Below, in pieces: positions 8,332 through 16,296 of a stretch of 64,000 bases of DNA. Each line of letters starts with the position of its first letter. The stretch's first letter is position 1. The position numbers and the translations under genes are program-made. The stretch is from Mesobacillus boroniphilus (lineage in GTDB: Bacteria; Bacillota; Bacilli; Bacillales; Cytobacillaceae), in NCBI RefSeq assembly GCF_018424685.1, contig NZ_QTKX01000001.1, positions 744,001 to 808,000 of the forward strand, in the 5' to 3' direction. The notes under the pieces are model-generated. The model was not told where the DNA came from and searched no databases. It was given only the letters and a program-made list of their open reading frames with translations.

Positions 8332-10065
8332 ATGATCAATCAACTTTCATGGAAAGTTGGCGGACAGCAGGGAGAAGGAATTGAATCTACCGGGGAAATT
8401 TTCTCTATTGCATTGAACCGTCTAGGCTACTACTTGTATGGCTACCGTCACTTTTCATCACGTATCAAGGGCGGACATACAAATAACAAGATTCGAGTGA
8501 GCACTACAGAGGTTCGATCTATTTCTGACGATTTAGATATTCTTGTAGCTTTCGACCAGGAAACAATCGATGTAAACTACAAAGAATTGCATGAGAACGG
8601 CGTCATTATTGCTGATGCTAAGTTTGACCCAAAGAAGCCTGAGGATACTCAAGCTTCGATGTATGCGGTTCCATTTACGGAAATGGCTACTGAACTGGGA
8701 ACATCTCTTATGAAAAATATGGTTGCCATCGGTGCGACTAGTGCAGTTTTAGACTTGGATATCCAAGTTTTTGAAGAAGTCGTCCAGGAGATTTTTGGAC
8801 GCAAAGGACAACAAGTTGTCGATAAAAATATGGAAGCCATCAAAGCTGGCTACGAATATACGAAAGAACAATTAGGCGGCGCTGACACAATGCAGCTCGA
8901 AAAAGCTGATGGCCAGAAACGCCTGTTCATGATTGGAAATGATGCAATCGCTCTTGGAGCAGTAGCTGCAGGATGCCGTTTCATGGCTGCATACCCAATC
9001 ACTCCTGCTTCAGAAATCATGGAATACCTAATCAAGAAACTTCCTGCTCTTGGCGGAACAGTTATCCAGACTGAAGATGAAATTGCAGCTGTCACAATGA
9101 CAATCGGCGCTAACTATGCAGGTGTACGTGCCATTACTGCTTCTGCTGGACCTGGTCTATCATTGAAGATGGAAGCAATCGGTCTTTCAGGTATCACTGA
9201 AACACCGCTTGTCATTGTTGATACACAGCGTGGCGGCCCATCAACCGGCCTTCCTACTAAACAGGAACAGTCAGATCTAATGGCAATGATTTATGGAACG
9301 CACGGTGAGATTCCTAAAATTGTCTTTGCTCCAAGTACTGTACAGGAAGCATTCTACGATGCGGCTGAAGCATTTAACCTTGCTGAAGAATATCAGTGCC
9401 CGGTTATTATGCTGACTGACCTGCAGTTATCGTTAGGAAAGCAGACAGTTGAACCGCTTGAGTTTGATAAAGTAGAAATCCGTCGTGGTAAATTAGCTAC
9501 AGAAGCACTTCCTGAAATTGATAATAAGGGTTACTTCAAGCGTTATGAAGTGACTGAAGATGGTGTTTCACCACGTGTTATCCCAGGAATGAAGAACGGT
9601 ATCCACCATGTTACTGGTGTAGAACATGATGAAACTGGAAAACCTTCAGAATCTGCTGCGAACCGCATTGCCCAGATGGATAAGCGCTTCCGCAAAATCA
9701 GCAATCTGAAGTTCAATACGCCAATCCATAAGAATGCTCCGCATGAGGAAGCTGATCTGTTAATCGTAGGTTTCAACTCAACAAGAGGTGCAATCGAAGA
9801 GGCAATGGGAAGACTTGAGAAGGATGGCTTGAAAGTAAACCACGCACATGTGCGCCTGGTACATCCATTCCCGGCTGATGAGATGATGCAGCTTGTAAAA
9901 TCTGCAAAGAAAGTTGCAGTTATTGAAAACAATGCGACAGGACAGCTGGCAAACATCATGAAGATGAATGTCGGAAGTCATGAGAAGATCCACAAGATCC
10001 TCAAGTATGACGGAAATCCATTCTTGCCGCAGGAAGTCCACACAAAATGCAAGGAGTTGTTCTAG
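8332..10065 (+). CDS. korA: 2-oxoacid:ferredoxin oxidoreductase, alpha subunit (gamma-alpha fusion)
   Basis: 577-residue subunit of a two-subunit 2-oxoacid (probably 2-oxoglutarate) ferredoxin oxidoreductase that makes acyl-CoA and reduced ferredoxin. The N-terminal about 185 residues are the gamma domain (WKVGGQQGEGIESTGE, HFSSRIKGGHTNNKIR). The rest is the alpha pyrimidine-binding domain (AAYPITPASEIMEYL, QTEDEIAAV, TASAGPGLSLKMEA) and a C-terminal domain. Its stop is 1 bp from korB, and the two form an operon ended by a strong hairpin. The gamma-alpha fusion plus korB without a ferredoxin subunit is the KorAB layout known from actinobacteria and Bacilli. Confidence 0.93.
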   Translation: MINQLSWKVGGQQGEGIESTGEIFSIALNRLGYYLYGYRHFSSRIKGGHTNNKIRVSTTEVRSISDDLDILVAFDQETIDVNYKELHENGVIIADAKFDPKKPEDTQASMYAVPFTEMATELGTSLMKNMVAIGATSAVLDLDIQVFEEVVQEIFGRKGQQVVDKNMEAIKAGYEYTKEQLGGADTMQLEKADGQKRLFMIGNDAIALGAVAAGCRFMAAYPITPASEIMEYLIKKLPALGGTVIQTEDEIAAVTMTIGANYAGVRAITASAGPGLSLKMEAIGLSGITETPLVIVDTQRGGPSTGLPTKQEQSDLMAMIYGTHGEIPKIVFAPSTVQEAFYDAAEAFNLAEEYQCPVIMLTDLQLSLGKQTVEPLEFDKVEIRRGKLATEALPEIDNKGYFKRYEVTEDGVSPRVIPGMKNGIHHVTGVEHDETGKPSESAANRIAQMDKRFRKISNLKFNTPIHKNAPHEEADLLIVGFNSTRGAIEEAMGRLEKDGLKVNHAHVRLVHPFPADEMMQLVKSAKKVAVIENNATGQLANIMKMNVGSHEKIHKILKYDGNPFLPQEVHTKCKELF

Positions 10066-10066
10066 G

Positions 10067-10933
10067 ATGGCGACTTTTAAAGAATTTCGCAATAATGTAA
10101 AACCAAACTGGTGCCCTGGCTGCGGCGACTTCTCTGTACAGGCGGCCATGCAGCGTGCTGCTGCCAATGTTGGTTTAGAACCTGAAGATCTGGCTGTAAT
10201 CTCTGGTATCGGCTGTTCAGGCCGTATCTCTGGATATATCAATTCTTATGGTTTCCACGGAATCCATGGCCGTGCGCTTCCTATTGCGCAGGGTGTAAAG
10301 ATGGCTAACCGTGATTTAACCGTTATTGCTTCCGGCGGTGATGGTGACGGATTCGCGATCGGAATGGGACATACAGTCCATGCGATCCGCCGTAACATCA
10401 ATATTACTTACATTGTTATGGACAACCAGATATATGGTTTGACAAAGGGACAAACTTCCCCGCGTTCAGCTGCTGGTTTCAAAACAAAATCAACTCCAGC
10501 GGGTTCTATTGAGCAAGCTATTTCCCCAATGGAATTGGCATTGACAGCTGGTGCTACATTCGTGGCACAAAGCTTCTCAACAGACCTAAAAGACTTGACT
10601 GCGCTTATCGAAGCAGGAATCAAGCATGAAGGTTTCTCACTGATCAACGTATTCAGCCCTTGTGTAACATACAACAAGGTAAACACATACGATTGGTTCA
10701 AAGAAAACCTGACAAAGCTTAGCGACATTGAAGGATATGATCCATCAAACCGTGAAGCGGCAATGCAGACATTAATGCAGAACAACGGTCTTGTTACTGG
10801 ATTAATCTATCAAAATACAGAGCGTAAATCTTATCAGGAGCTAGTAAGCGGTTATTCAGAGACTCCGCTGTCACAAGCAGACCTGAAACTGGATCAAGCT
10901 CATTTTGATAAATTAGTTGCTGAATTCATGTAA
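10067..10933 (+). CDS. korB: 2-oxoacid:ferredoxin oxidoreductase, beta subunit
   Basis: 288-residue thiamine-diphosphate and Fe-S subunit, partner of KorA. NWCPGCGDF near residue 13 supplies cluster cysteines, and SGIGCSGR and GGDGDGFAIGMGHTVHA hold the ThDP/Mg site (GDG). The frame is open further upstream into korA. ATG 10067 is chosen because it follows AAGGAG at 10051-10056, begins the conserved MATFKEFRN and overlaps korA least. Tight coupling to korA implies stoichiometric translation. Confidence 0.93.
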   Translation: MATFKEFRNNVKPNWCPGCGDFSVQAAMQRAAANVGLEPEDLAVISGIGCSGRISGYINSYGFHGIHGRALPIAQGVKMANRDLTVIASGGDGDGFAIGMGHTVHAIRRNINITYIVMDNQIYGLTKGQTSPRSAAGFKTKSTPAGSIEQAISPMELALTAGATFVAQSFSTDLKDLTALIEAGIKHEGFSLINVFSPCVTYNKVNTYDWFKENLTKLSDIEGYDPSNREAAMQTLMQNNGLVTGLIYQNTERKSYQELVSGYSETPLSQADLKLDQAHFDKLVAEFM

Positions 10934-10964
10934 ATAAAGTCTGGGAATCAGACCGGAATGCAAT

Positions 10965-10998
10965 AAAACCCCAATCGTCTCAGATTGGGGTTTTATTA
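10965..10998 (+). terminator. korAB terminator
   Basis: AAAACCCCAATC (10965-10976) and GATTGGGGTTTT (10983-10994) form a perfect 12-bp stem, followed by ATTATT. It is strong and may work in both directions. Confidence 0.9.
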
Positions 10999-11281
10999 TT
11001 CTTATTTGGTAGAAATAGTGATAAGCATCACTACGATAAAACAATCTTTAAGGTAATATAAATTTCTAAGTCGGCTTTTTTCACCAAGAAAGCTGTATTT
11101 CCAGTGCCTGCTATTGTTTTCATTGATTGAAGAGTTTATACTATTATAATGTGTATATTTAATATTTTCAGGGTGAAATATAGCCCTTTTAGAAGTAGAA
11201 AGCAGAACTGTTTGTGTAACTAGCACCGGCACCAGGCTCCATCGATCTGCCTGCTCGCTTTCTAATGAAAGGAGATCTATA
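10999..11281. other. Intergenic region upstream of miaB
   Basis: No gene or RNA recognised. AT-rich with no clear promoter by eye. The last bases before miaB (TTTCTAATGAAAGG at 11259-11272, SD GGAG) repeat the 14-nt sequence that precedes the gene at 53764; this may be chance. Confidence 0.4.
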
Positions 11282-12826
11282 ATGAACGAGAATCAACGCT
11301 TGGAAGGACAGCAAGTACAAACTGAAAATTCTTCGGACAAAAAATCCAGCAAGGATTACAGCAAGTACTTTGAAACAGTATATACTGCTCCATCTCTGAA
11401 GGATGCAAAAAAACGCGGCAAGGAAGAAGTCAAGTACCATAAAGACTTCGATCTCCCTGAAGAATTCCTTGGTATGGGGCAGGGCCGCAAATTCTACATC
11501 CGCACTTATGGCTGCCAGATGAATGAGCACGACACAGAAGTCATGGCTGGAATTTTCCTTGGTCTCGGCTATGAACCTACTGACAGTGTCGAAGACGCGA
11601 ATGTCATCCTATTAAATACTTGCGCGATTAGGGAAAATGCTGAAAACAAGGTGTTTGGAGAACTTGGACATTTGAAGCACCTAAAAAGAGAAAAGCCAGA
11701 TCTTCTATTGGGTGTCTGCGGATGCATGTCCCAGGAAGAATCTGTCGTTAACAAAATTTTGAAAACGTACAACCAGGTTGATATGATCTTTGGTACTCAT
11801 AATATCCATCGCCTGCCACATATCCTTCAAGAAGCATACATGTCCAAAGAAATGGTCGTAGAAGTGTGGTCTAAAGAAGGAGACGTAATCGAAAACCTTC
11901 CGAAGGTGCGCAGAGGCAATATTAAAGCATGGGTAAACATTATGTATGGCTGTGACAAATTCTGCACATATTGTATCGTTCCTTATACACGAGGCAAAGA
12001 GCGCAGCCGCCGTCCAGATGATATCATTCAGGAAGTCCGTCAGCTTGCTGCCCAGGGCTATCAGGAAATTACCCTGCTTGGACAGAATGTAAACGCGTAT
12101 GGAAAAGACTTTACAGATATCAAGTATGGTCTAGGGGACTTGATGGATGAAATCAGCAAAATCGATATCCCTCGTATCCGTTTTACTACTAGCCACCCGC
12201 GAGACTTTGATGATCACTTGATTCAAGTGCTGGCAAAAGGCGGAAACCTGATGGACCACATTCATCTTCCAGTCCAATCAGGTTCAACTGATATATTGAA
12301 AATCATGGCCCGGAAATACACTCGGGAACAATATCTCGAACTGGTACGCAAGATCAAAGCGGCCATTCCGAATGTTACATTGACAACGGATATTATCGTA
12401 GGGTACCCGAATGAAACGGATGAGCAATTTGAGGACACAATGTCACTTGTTCGTGAGGTTGGCTATGAATCAGCTTATACGTTCATTTACTCCCCAAGGG
12501 AGGGAACACCTGCCGCTAAAATGCAGGATAATGTTCCAATGGAAGTGAAGAAAGAACGCCTTCAGCGCCTGAACGCACTTGTGAATGAGCAATCAGCCCA
12601 GTCTATGAAGAAGTATCAGGATCAGATTGTGGAGGTCCTGGTTGAAGGTGAAAGCAAAAACAATCCTGATGTTCTTGCTGGTTACACAAGCAAGTTGAAA
12701 CTTGTCAATTTTGTTGGACCTAAAACGGCAATTGGCAAAATCGTCAAGGTAAAGATTACAGATGCAAAGACATGGTCTTTAAACGGGGAAATGGTAGAAG
12801 AAATCGAACCAGTTGAGGTGAAGTAA
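11282..12826 (+). CDS. miaB: tRNA (N6-isopentenyladenosine-37-C2)-methylthiotransferase
   Basis: 514-residue radical-SAM methylthiotransferase that converts i6A37 to ms2i6A37 in tRNAs reading UNN codons, acting after MiaA (36043 in this window). Parts: an N-terminal MTTase domain starting [11 protein letters not shown] near residue 75 with three cluster cysteines, the radical-SAM motif [16 protein letters not shown] (CxxxCxxC) near 220, and a C-terminal TRAM domain. The N-terminal about 70 residues are a charged extension seen in Bacillus homologues. ATG follows AAAGGAG. It is directly followed by ricA as in B. subtilis (ymcB-ymcA). Confidence 0.97.
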   Translation: MNENQRLEGQQVQTENSSDKKSSKDYSKYFETVYTAPSLKDAKKRGKEEVKYHKDFDLPEEFLGMGQGRKFYIRTYGCQMNEHDTEVMAGIFLGLGYEPTDSVEDANVILLNTCAIRENAENKVFGELGHLKHLKREKPDLLLGVCGCMSQEESVVNKILKTYNQVDMIFGTHNIHRLPHILQEAYMSKEMVVEVWSKEGDVIENLPKVRRGNIKAWVNIMYGCDKFCTYCIVPYTRGKERSRRPDDIIQEVRQLAAQGYQEITLLGQNVNAYGKDFTDIKYGLGDLMDEISKIDIPRIRFTTSHPRDFDDHLIQVLAKGGNLMDHIHLPVQSGSTDILKIMARKYTREQYLELVRKIKAAIPNVTLTTDIIVGYPNETDEQFEDTMSLVREVGYESAYTFIYSPREGTPAAKMQDNVPMEVKKERLQRLNALVNEQSAQSMKKYQDQIVEVLVEGESKNNPDVLAGYTSKLKLVNFVGPKTAIGKIVKVKITDAKTWSLNGEMVEEIEPVEVK

Positions 12827-12827
12827 G

Positions 12828-13265
12828 TTGGCAAAATACAATAAAGATGACATTATCGAGCGCTCAAGAGAAATCGCAAGAATGATTGCGGAAACAGAGG
12901 AAGTTGACTTCTTTAAGCGTGCAGAAGCACAAATCCATGAGAATGAAAAAGTGAAAACACTTATTTCTTCTATTAAAGGTCTTCAAAAACAGGCTGTTAA
13001 CTTTCAGCATTATGGAAAGACAGAAGCGTTGAAGAAGACTGAAGCAAAAATTGCATCTTTTGAACAGCAGCTTGATGAAATCCCTGTAGTCCAGGAATTC
13101 AAGCAATCGCAAATCGATGTTAATGAATTGCTTCAGCTAGTGGCTACAACGATTTCCAATACGGTTACAGATGAAGTAGTCGCATCAACTGGTGGAGATA
13201 TACTTCGCGGTGAAACAGGAGCATCTTTGAAAAACGGCGAAAGCTGCCACACACATAACCATTAA
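12828..13265 (+). CDS. ricA: RicA (YmcA) regulatory protein
   Basis: 145-residue YmcA/YlbF-family helical protein. With RicF and RicT it forms a complex, reported to carry 4Fe-4S clusters, that stimulates RNase Y processing and affects sporulation, competence and biofilm genes in B. subtilis. The helical core (DDIIERSREIARMIAETEEV, EFKQSQIDVNELLQLV) and the C-terminal ESCHTHNH with a cysteine fit the family. The start is TTG at 12828, one base after the miaB stop, with GAGGTG as SD: a rare start codon and tight coupling. RNase Y itself is encoded at 3819. Confidence 0.92.
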   Translation: MAKYNKDDIIERSREIARMIAETEEVDFFKRAEAQIHENEKVKTLISSIKGLQKQAVNFQHYGKTEALKKTEAKIASFEQQLDEIPVVQEFKQSQIDVNELLQLVATTISNTVTDEVVASTGGDILRGETGASLKNGESCHTHNH

Positions 13266-13278
13266 TAATTGATTAGTA

Positions 13279-13315
13279 AATGGCACCTGTCAAATAGCAG
13301 GTGCCATTTTTTTAT
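13279..13315 (+). terminator. miaB-ricA terminator
   Basis: AATGGCACCTG (13279-13289) pairs with CAGGTGCCATT (13298-13308), then TTTTTTT. The rest of the 13266-13571 gap shows only the promoter listed next. Confidence 0.9.
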
Positions 13316-13440
13316 TTTATTTTAAACTTTGCCTGGCCATTGAAGTCCAAAATTTCAGTTAACCAACTCAAGTATCTCCCACTTGCCTGTCACTTAAAAG
13401 CTAAACATTTCTTAATCACCCATCAACTTTCATCAATCGG

Positions 13441-13468
13441 GAACATTCAGGGCATATGGGCATACAAT
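13441..13468 (+). promoter_or_regulatory. Putative SigE-dependent promoter of cotE
   Basis: CATACAAT at 13461-13468 is an excellent SigE -10. GAACATT at 13441-13447 is a tolerable -35 with 13 bp between. The B. subtilis cotE P1 promoter is SigE-dependent, so the placement is expected, about 100 bp upstream of the start codon. Confidence 0.5.
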
Positions 13469-13571
13469 GAACTATGCCTAAGTTTTTACCAGCGGTTCTA
13501 AAATTAATCGCACACTAGTCTAATATCACGCATAGGATGAATTGAAAAAGATTGAGGAGGTTTCGCTCGCA

Positions 13572-14114
13572 ATGGGAGATTACAGAGAGATTATTACGAA
13601 AGCCGTCGTAGCGAAGGGACGCAAATTCACGCAGTCCAATCATACGATCAACCCAGCGCATCATCCGAGCAGCATTCTGGGCGCTTGGGTAATAAACCAT
13701 AAGTATAAGGCAAAAAAGGTAGGTAAAGTGGTTGAAGTAAACGGGTCTTACGAAGCCAACATCTGGTACTCCTTTGATGATAATACAAAAACAGAAGTAG
13801 TGACGGAGAAAGTAACTTACTGCGATGTCATCAAGCTGAAGTACCGTGACCCTGATTGCATGGATGACCATGATGTCCATGTCGAGGTTCTGCAGCAGCC
13901 TAACTGCATAGAAGCGGTCATTTCGCCTAATGGCAACAAAATCATCGTTCACGTCGAGAGGGAATTCCTTGTGGAAGTCATTGGTGAAACAAAGGTATGT
14001 GTTGTCACTCATCCAGGCGGATGCGACTGCGATGATGATGAGTGGGGCCATGGCATCGATGATGACGAATTCGAAGACTTGAATCCAGACTTCCTTCTGG
14101 GAGAAGAAGAATAA
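13572..14114 (+). CDS. cotE: Outer spore coat morphogenetic protein CotE
   Basis: 180-residue CotE, which directs assembly of the outer spore coat on the developing forespore. The sequence from [19 protein letters not shown] onward and the very acidic C-terminus ([16 protein letters not shown]) are family features, and the length equals the usual 180-181. The frame opens at TTG 13542, but ATG 13572 follows GAGGAGGT and gives the conserved N-terminus. In B. subtilis mutS follows directly; here mutS lies 13.4 kb away. Confidence 0.96.
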   Translation: MGDYREIITKAVVAKGRKFTQSNHTINPAHHPSSILGAWVINHKYKAKKVGKVVEVNGSYEANIWYSFDDNTKTEVVTEKVTYCDVIKLKYRDPDCMDDHDVHVEVLQQPNCIEAVISPNGNKIIVHVEREFLVEVIGETKVCVVTHPGGCDCDDDEWGHGIDDDEFEDLNPDFLLGEEE

Positions 14115-14120
14115 TATCGA

Positions 14121-14152
14121 ACTAGGAAGCTTTCACTTCCTAGTTTTTTTTG
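14121..14152 (+). terminator. cotE terminator
   Basis: ACTAGGAAG (14121-14129) pairs with CTTCCTAGT (14136-14144), followed by TTTTTTTG. Confidence 0.9.
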
Positions 14153-14230
14153 TATTTGAACAAGGGGAAGGCACCGGTCTGGAAGCTGTTTACGTATCTG
14201 CAGCGTCTATGGAACTAATGCCTCATTCTG

Positions 14231-15142
14231 TTACAGGAAAAAATTAGGTTTCTCAAGTCTTTTGCAAATTTCACATTCATTTGTTTCTTCCCAAGAGTAG
14301 AAACTGCTTCTGCAGGTAGTGCATTCATTTTGATGCACCTGATAGGCAACTTCACGAACCTTGTGGATACTTTGAGCAAGCTGGATTCCACTGTACTGAC
14401 AAATGTCCACGCAGAGGTTGCAGCGGCAACAATTCTTTTCATCAATTTTAAGTGTATCATGCTCCAGTGTGAAGATGTGGGAAGGGCAAATGTTAAAGCA
14501 AGCCTCACATAATGTGCATTTCTCCTCAATGATCCTTACCTCATGGAACGACCAATCGTGATAAAGGCTAGAAGACTTAAAGCTCCCTTCGTTGAACCTC
14601 CACTTTACTGGCGTAACGGAAGACAGAATGGTTTTTTTGCTATCCATTGAGAGTTTTGTGAAAAAACCACGTCTTGACAGCTTAGGTTGGGCATCTTCCT
14701 TAAGAGAAATGTTCTCGGCTGTCAATATAGGATCAAGTTCCATCACGTTCAGAATCTCATTTGCTTTGCCAACGCGTCTTCCTAACTCCTCGTTAACAGA
14801 TGCCTTTTGAATAAAACGGACCCCTTTTTTATGGAAATAAAGCAGTTCCATGAAGCTTGGGAGTGGGGAATCATCTTGTAATAAAAGATAATCCTGTATG
14901 ACCTTCCTTGCTGGCGCCTGTCCTTTTATTGCCTGCTGCGGACAGACTGTTATGCAAACACCGCAAAGTGAGCATGCCTGATCATCTAGCTGTAAATTTC
15001 CTTCTTCAAGAATTAGTGCTCCTTGTGGACATTCATCCATGCAAGCTGTACATGTACTCAAGGGACTTTTCTTTTTTGAACAGGCTTCCGATATTTCAAG
15101 TTCATAGCTTAAGCTTTCGAGCCAATTGGTTAGCAGCGACAT
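14231..15142 (-). CDS. Polyferredoxin-like 4Fe-4S protein with internal twin-arginine-like motif and C-terminal CxxC pairs
   Basis: 303-residue protein I cannot name further. An N-terminal ferredoxin-type region has Cys31-x2-Cys34-x3-Cys38-Pro and a full cluster motif Cys57-x2-Cys60-x2-Cys63-x3-Cys67-Pro. A linker of about 130 residues follows, then a second ferredoxin domain (EKCTLCEACFNICP and CCRCNLCVDIC), then two CxxC pairs (CTTC and CEIC), like a small zinc or rubredoxin knuckle. LSRRGFF at residues 155-161 resembles a Tat signal but sits mid-protein, so export is doubtful. It is divergent from the torD-phs operon, and a role in electron transfer to, or cluster assembly of, that enzyme is an inference (NapF-like). 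Confidence 0.7.
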   Translation of the reverse strand: MSLLTNWLESLSYELEISEACSKKKSPLSTCTACMDECPQGALILEEGNLQLDDQACSLCGVCITVCPQQAIKGQAPARKVIQDYLLLQDDSPLPSFMELLYFHKKGVRFIQKASVNEELGRRVGKANEILNVMELDPILTAENISLKEDAQPKLSRRGFFTKLSMDSKKTILSSVTPVKWRFNEGSFKSSSLYHDWSFHEVRIIEEKCTLCEACFNICPSHIFTLEHDTLKIDEKNCCRCNLCVDICQYSGIQLAQSIHKVREVAYQVHQNECTTCRSSFYSWEETNECEICKRLEKPNFFL

Positions 15143-15344
15143 AATAGGTCACCTCAGGTAATGATTGTTCATATACTTCCATTTTACGATTAAAGTTTCT
15201 AAAAACATGCGAGTTTGCTGGATTTTCAAACATATTTAAAGGAATGTTCACAATTCCAGAATGGGTGAAACCGTATTAAAGCCCGTATTTCAGGTGTTTC
15301 TTAATAGTCTTTAATTATTTGCTCAAAAAACATCGACTAAATTA

Positions 15345-15360
15345 GGTGAAACCCTTCACA
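15345..15360 (+). promoter_or_regulatory. Fnr/Crp-like palindrome in the divergent intergenic region
   Basis: GGTGA-AACCCT-TCACA matches TGTGA-N6-TCACA at 9 of 10 positions. A TATATT at 15388-15393 downstream could be the -10 for torD. The 15143-15450 gap holds nothing else clear except TGTTT-CAC-AAACA (15393-15405). If bound by Fnr this would make the molybdoenzyme operon anaerobically induced; unproven. Confidence 0.4.
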
Positions 15361-15450
15361 TACTCCGGGGGGATTATCCACAGAATGTATATTGTTTCAC
15401 AAACATCGTTGCAATATAGTGAAGTTGTAATCGAAAGGTGGTGAATCTCG

Positions 15451-16065
15451 GTGATTGGATTGGAAAATAAAACAGAATGTTCGAATGTTTTTATGGTCCT
15501 TGCAGATTTATATAAACTTCCTACTATAGAGATCTGGGATGAGATTAAGCAGCAGGATCTTCTGAAGAAGCTGGAAAAATCGGTCAACGAACTTTATAGT
15601 GTCGGTTTTTCAATAGAGGAAGTCTTGCCTGAAAACTATGCTGAATTTCAAGAATTATACTTGAACTCTATTGGAAGCACGCAAATGCATGCTGCACTTC
15701 CGATTGAATCTTTATATAAACCGTGGACACAGGATGAAACGTGCACTCTTCCCTTTGCTCGGGACAAAGGTTATATCCTGGGTGATTCGGCGTTACATAT
15801 CAATTACCTGTTAGAAAAGCTAAAGATTGATATTCCTATTGAATTACAGAGCATGCCTGACCATTTAGCAATCCTGCTGGAATTGCTGGCCTATTTCATT
15901 GAGCATGCACCTGAGCATTTTACGGCTGAATTTATGGATGATCATTACGATTGGCTGGAAGAATTCGAATCGAAGCTTTTGGAAGTAACAGAGCATCAAT
16001 TTTATCAGAGATTGACAAGACTATTGATCGGGACTGTCAAGGCACATCGAAATAATTACCTGTAA
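15451..16065 (+). CDS. TorD/DmsD-family molybdoenzyme chaperone
   Basis: 204-residue all-helical protein of the TorD/DmsD/NarJ group, which binds the Tat signal of a molybdoenzyme and helps cofactor insertion before export. The family signature region is visible as SMPDHLAILLELLAYFIEHA near residues 130-150 (E/M-P-x-H pattern). The GTG start follows AAAGGTGGTG. It lies upstream of a Tat-dependent molybdopterin oxidoreductase (16297), the expected client. Substrate specificity cannot be read from the sequence. Confidence 0.82.
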   Translation: MIGLENKTECSNVFMVLADLYKLPTIEIWDEIKQQDLLKKLEKSVNELYSVGFSIEEVLPENYAEFQELYLNSIGSTQMHAALPIESLYKPWTQDETCTLPFARDKGYILGDSALHINYLLEKLKIDIPIELQSMPDHLAILLELLAYFIEHAPEHFTAEFMDDHYDWLEEFESKLLEVTEHQFYQRLTRLLIGTVKAHRNNYL

Positions 16066-16100
16066 GGCTTCAAATCTTGAAGGTGGTGATGCTTTTAGTG

Positions 16101-16248
16101 ATGGACAATCTTTTGAAAAAAACTATATTAAGAGATTCCATTTCAGGAATCGGAACATTACGGAAGTGTCAAAGAGCTTTACTTTTTAGCAGTATTGGAA
16201 GAAGCATCATTTATCGAAAAGTGCCTGGCGTATTCACTAAAGGCATAA
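16101..16248 (+). pseudogene. Possible small gene (48 aa) broken by one extra base, between torD and phsA-like gene
   Basis: Starting at ATG 16101 the frame reads MDNLLKKTIL and then continues without stop only in a meaningless way. Dropping one A at 16130-16131 switches into a frame reading EIPFQESEHYGSVKELYFL and on to ...EKCLAYSLKA before TAA at 16246-16248. That reading has strongly protein-like composition, whereas the +1 frame itself has a stop just before it (16129-16131). I do not recognise the product. It could be a small operon member with a frameshift or a sequencing error. Confidence 0.35.
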
Positions 16249-16296
16249 AAAATGAAGATTTTTAATCGGTCTGGAGTAAAAGGAGGGCTAGTGAAA

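Noticed and set aside
11189..11530. Minus-strand frame of 113 residues opposite the start of miaB
   Set aside because: Antisense shadow of the conserved miaB N-terminus.
13301..13501. 66-residue frame after ricA
   Set aside because: It begins within the terminator T run, has no ribosome-binding site and unlikely composition; the region more plausibly holds the cotE promoter.
16077..16265. 62-residue frame between torD and the molybdoenzyme gene, read without a shift
   Set aside because: Its second half is poor in protein-like character, while the neighbouring frame is good there; treated as a frameshifted gene instead.
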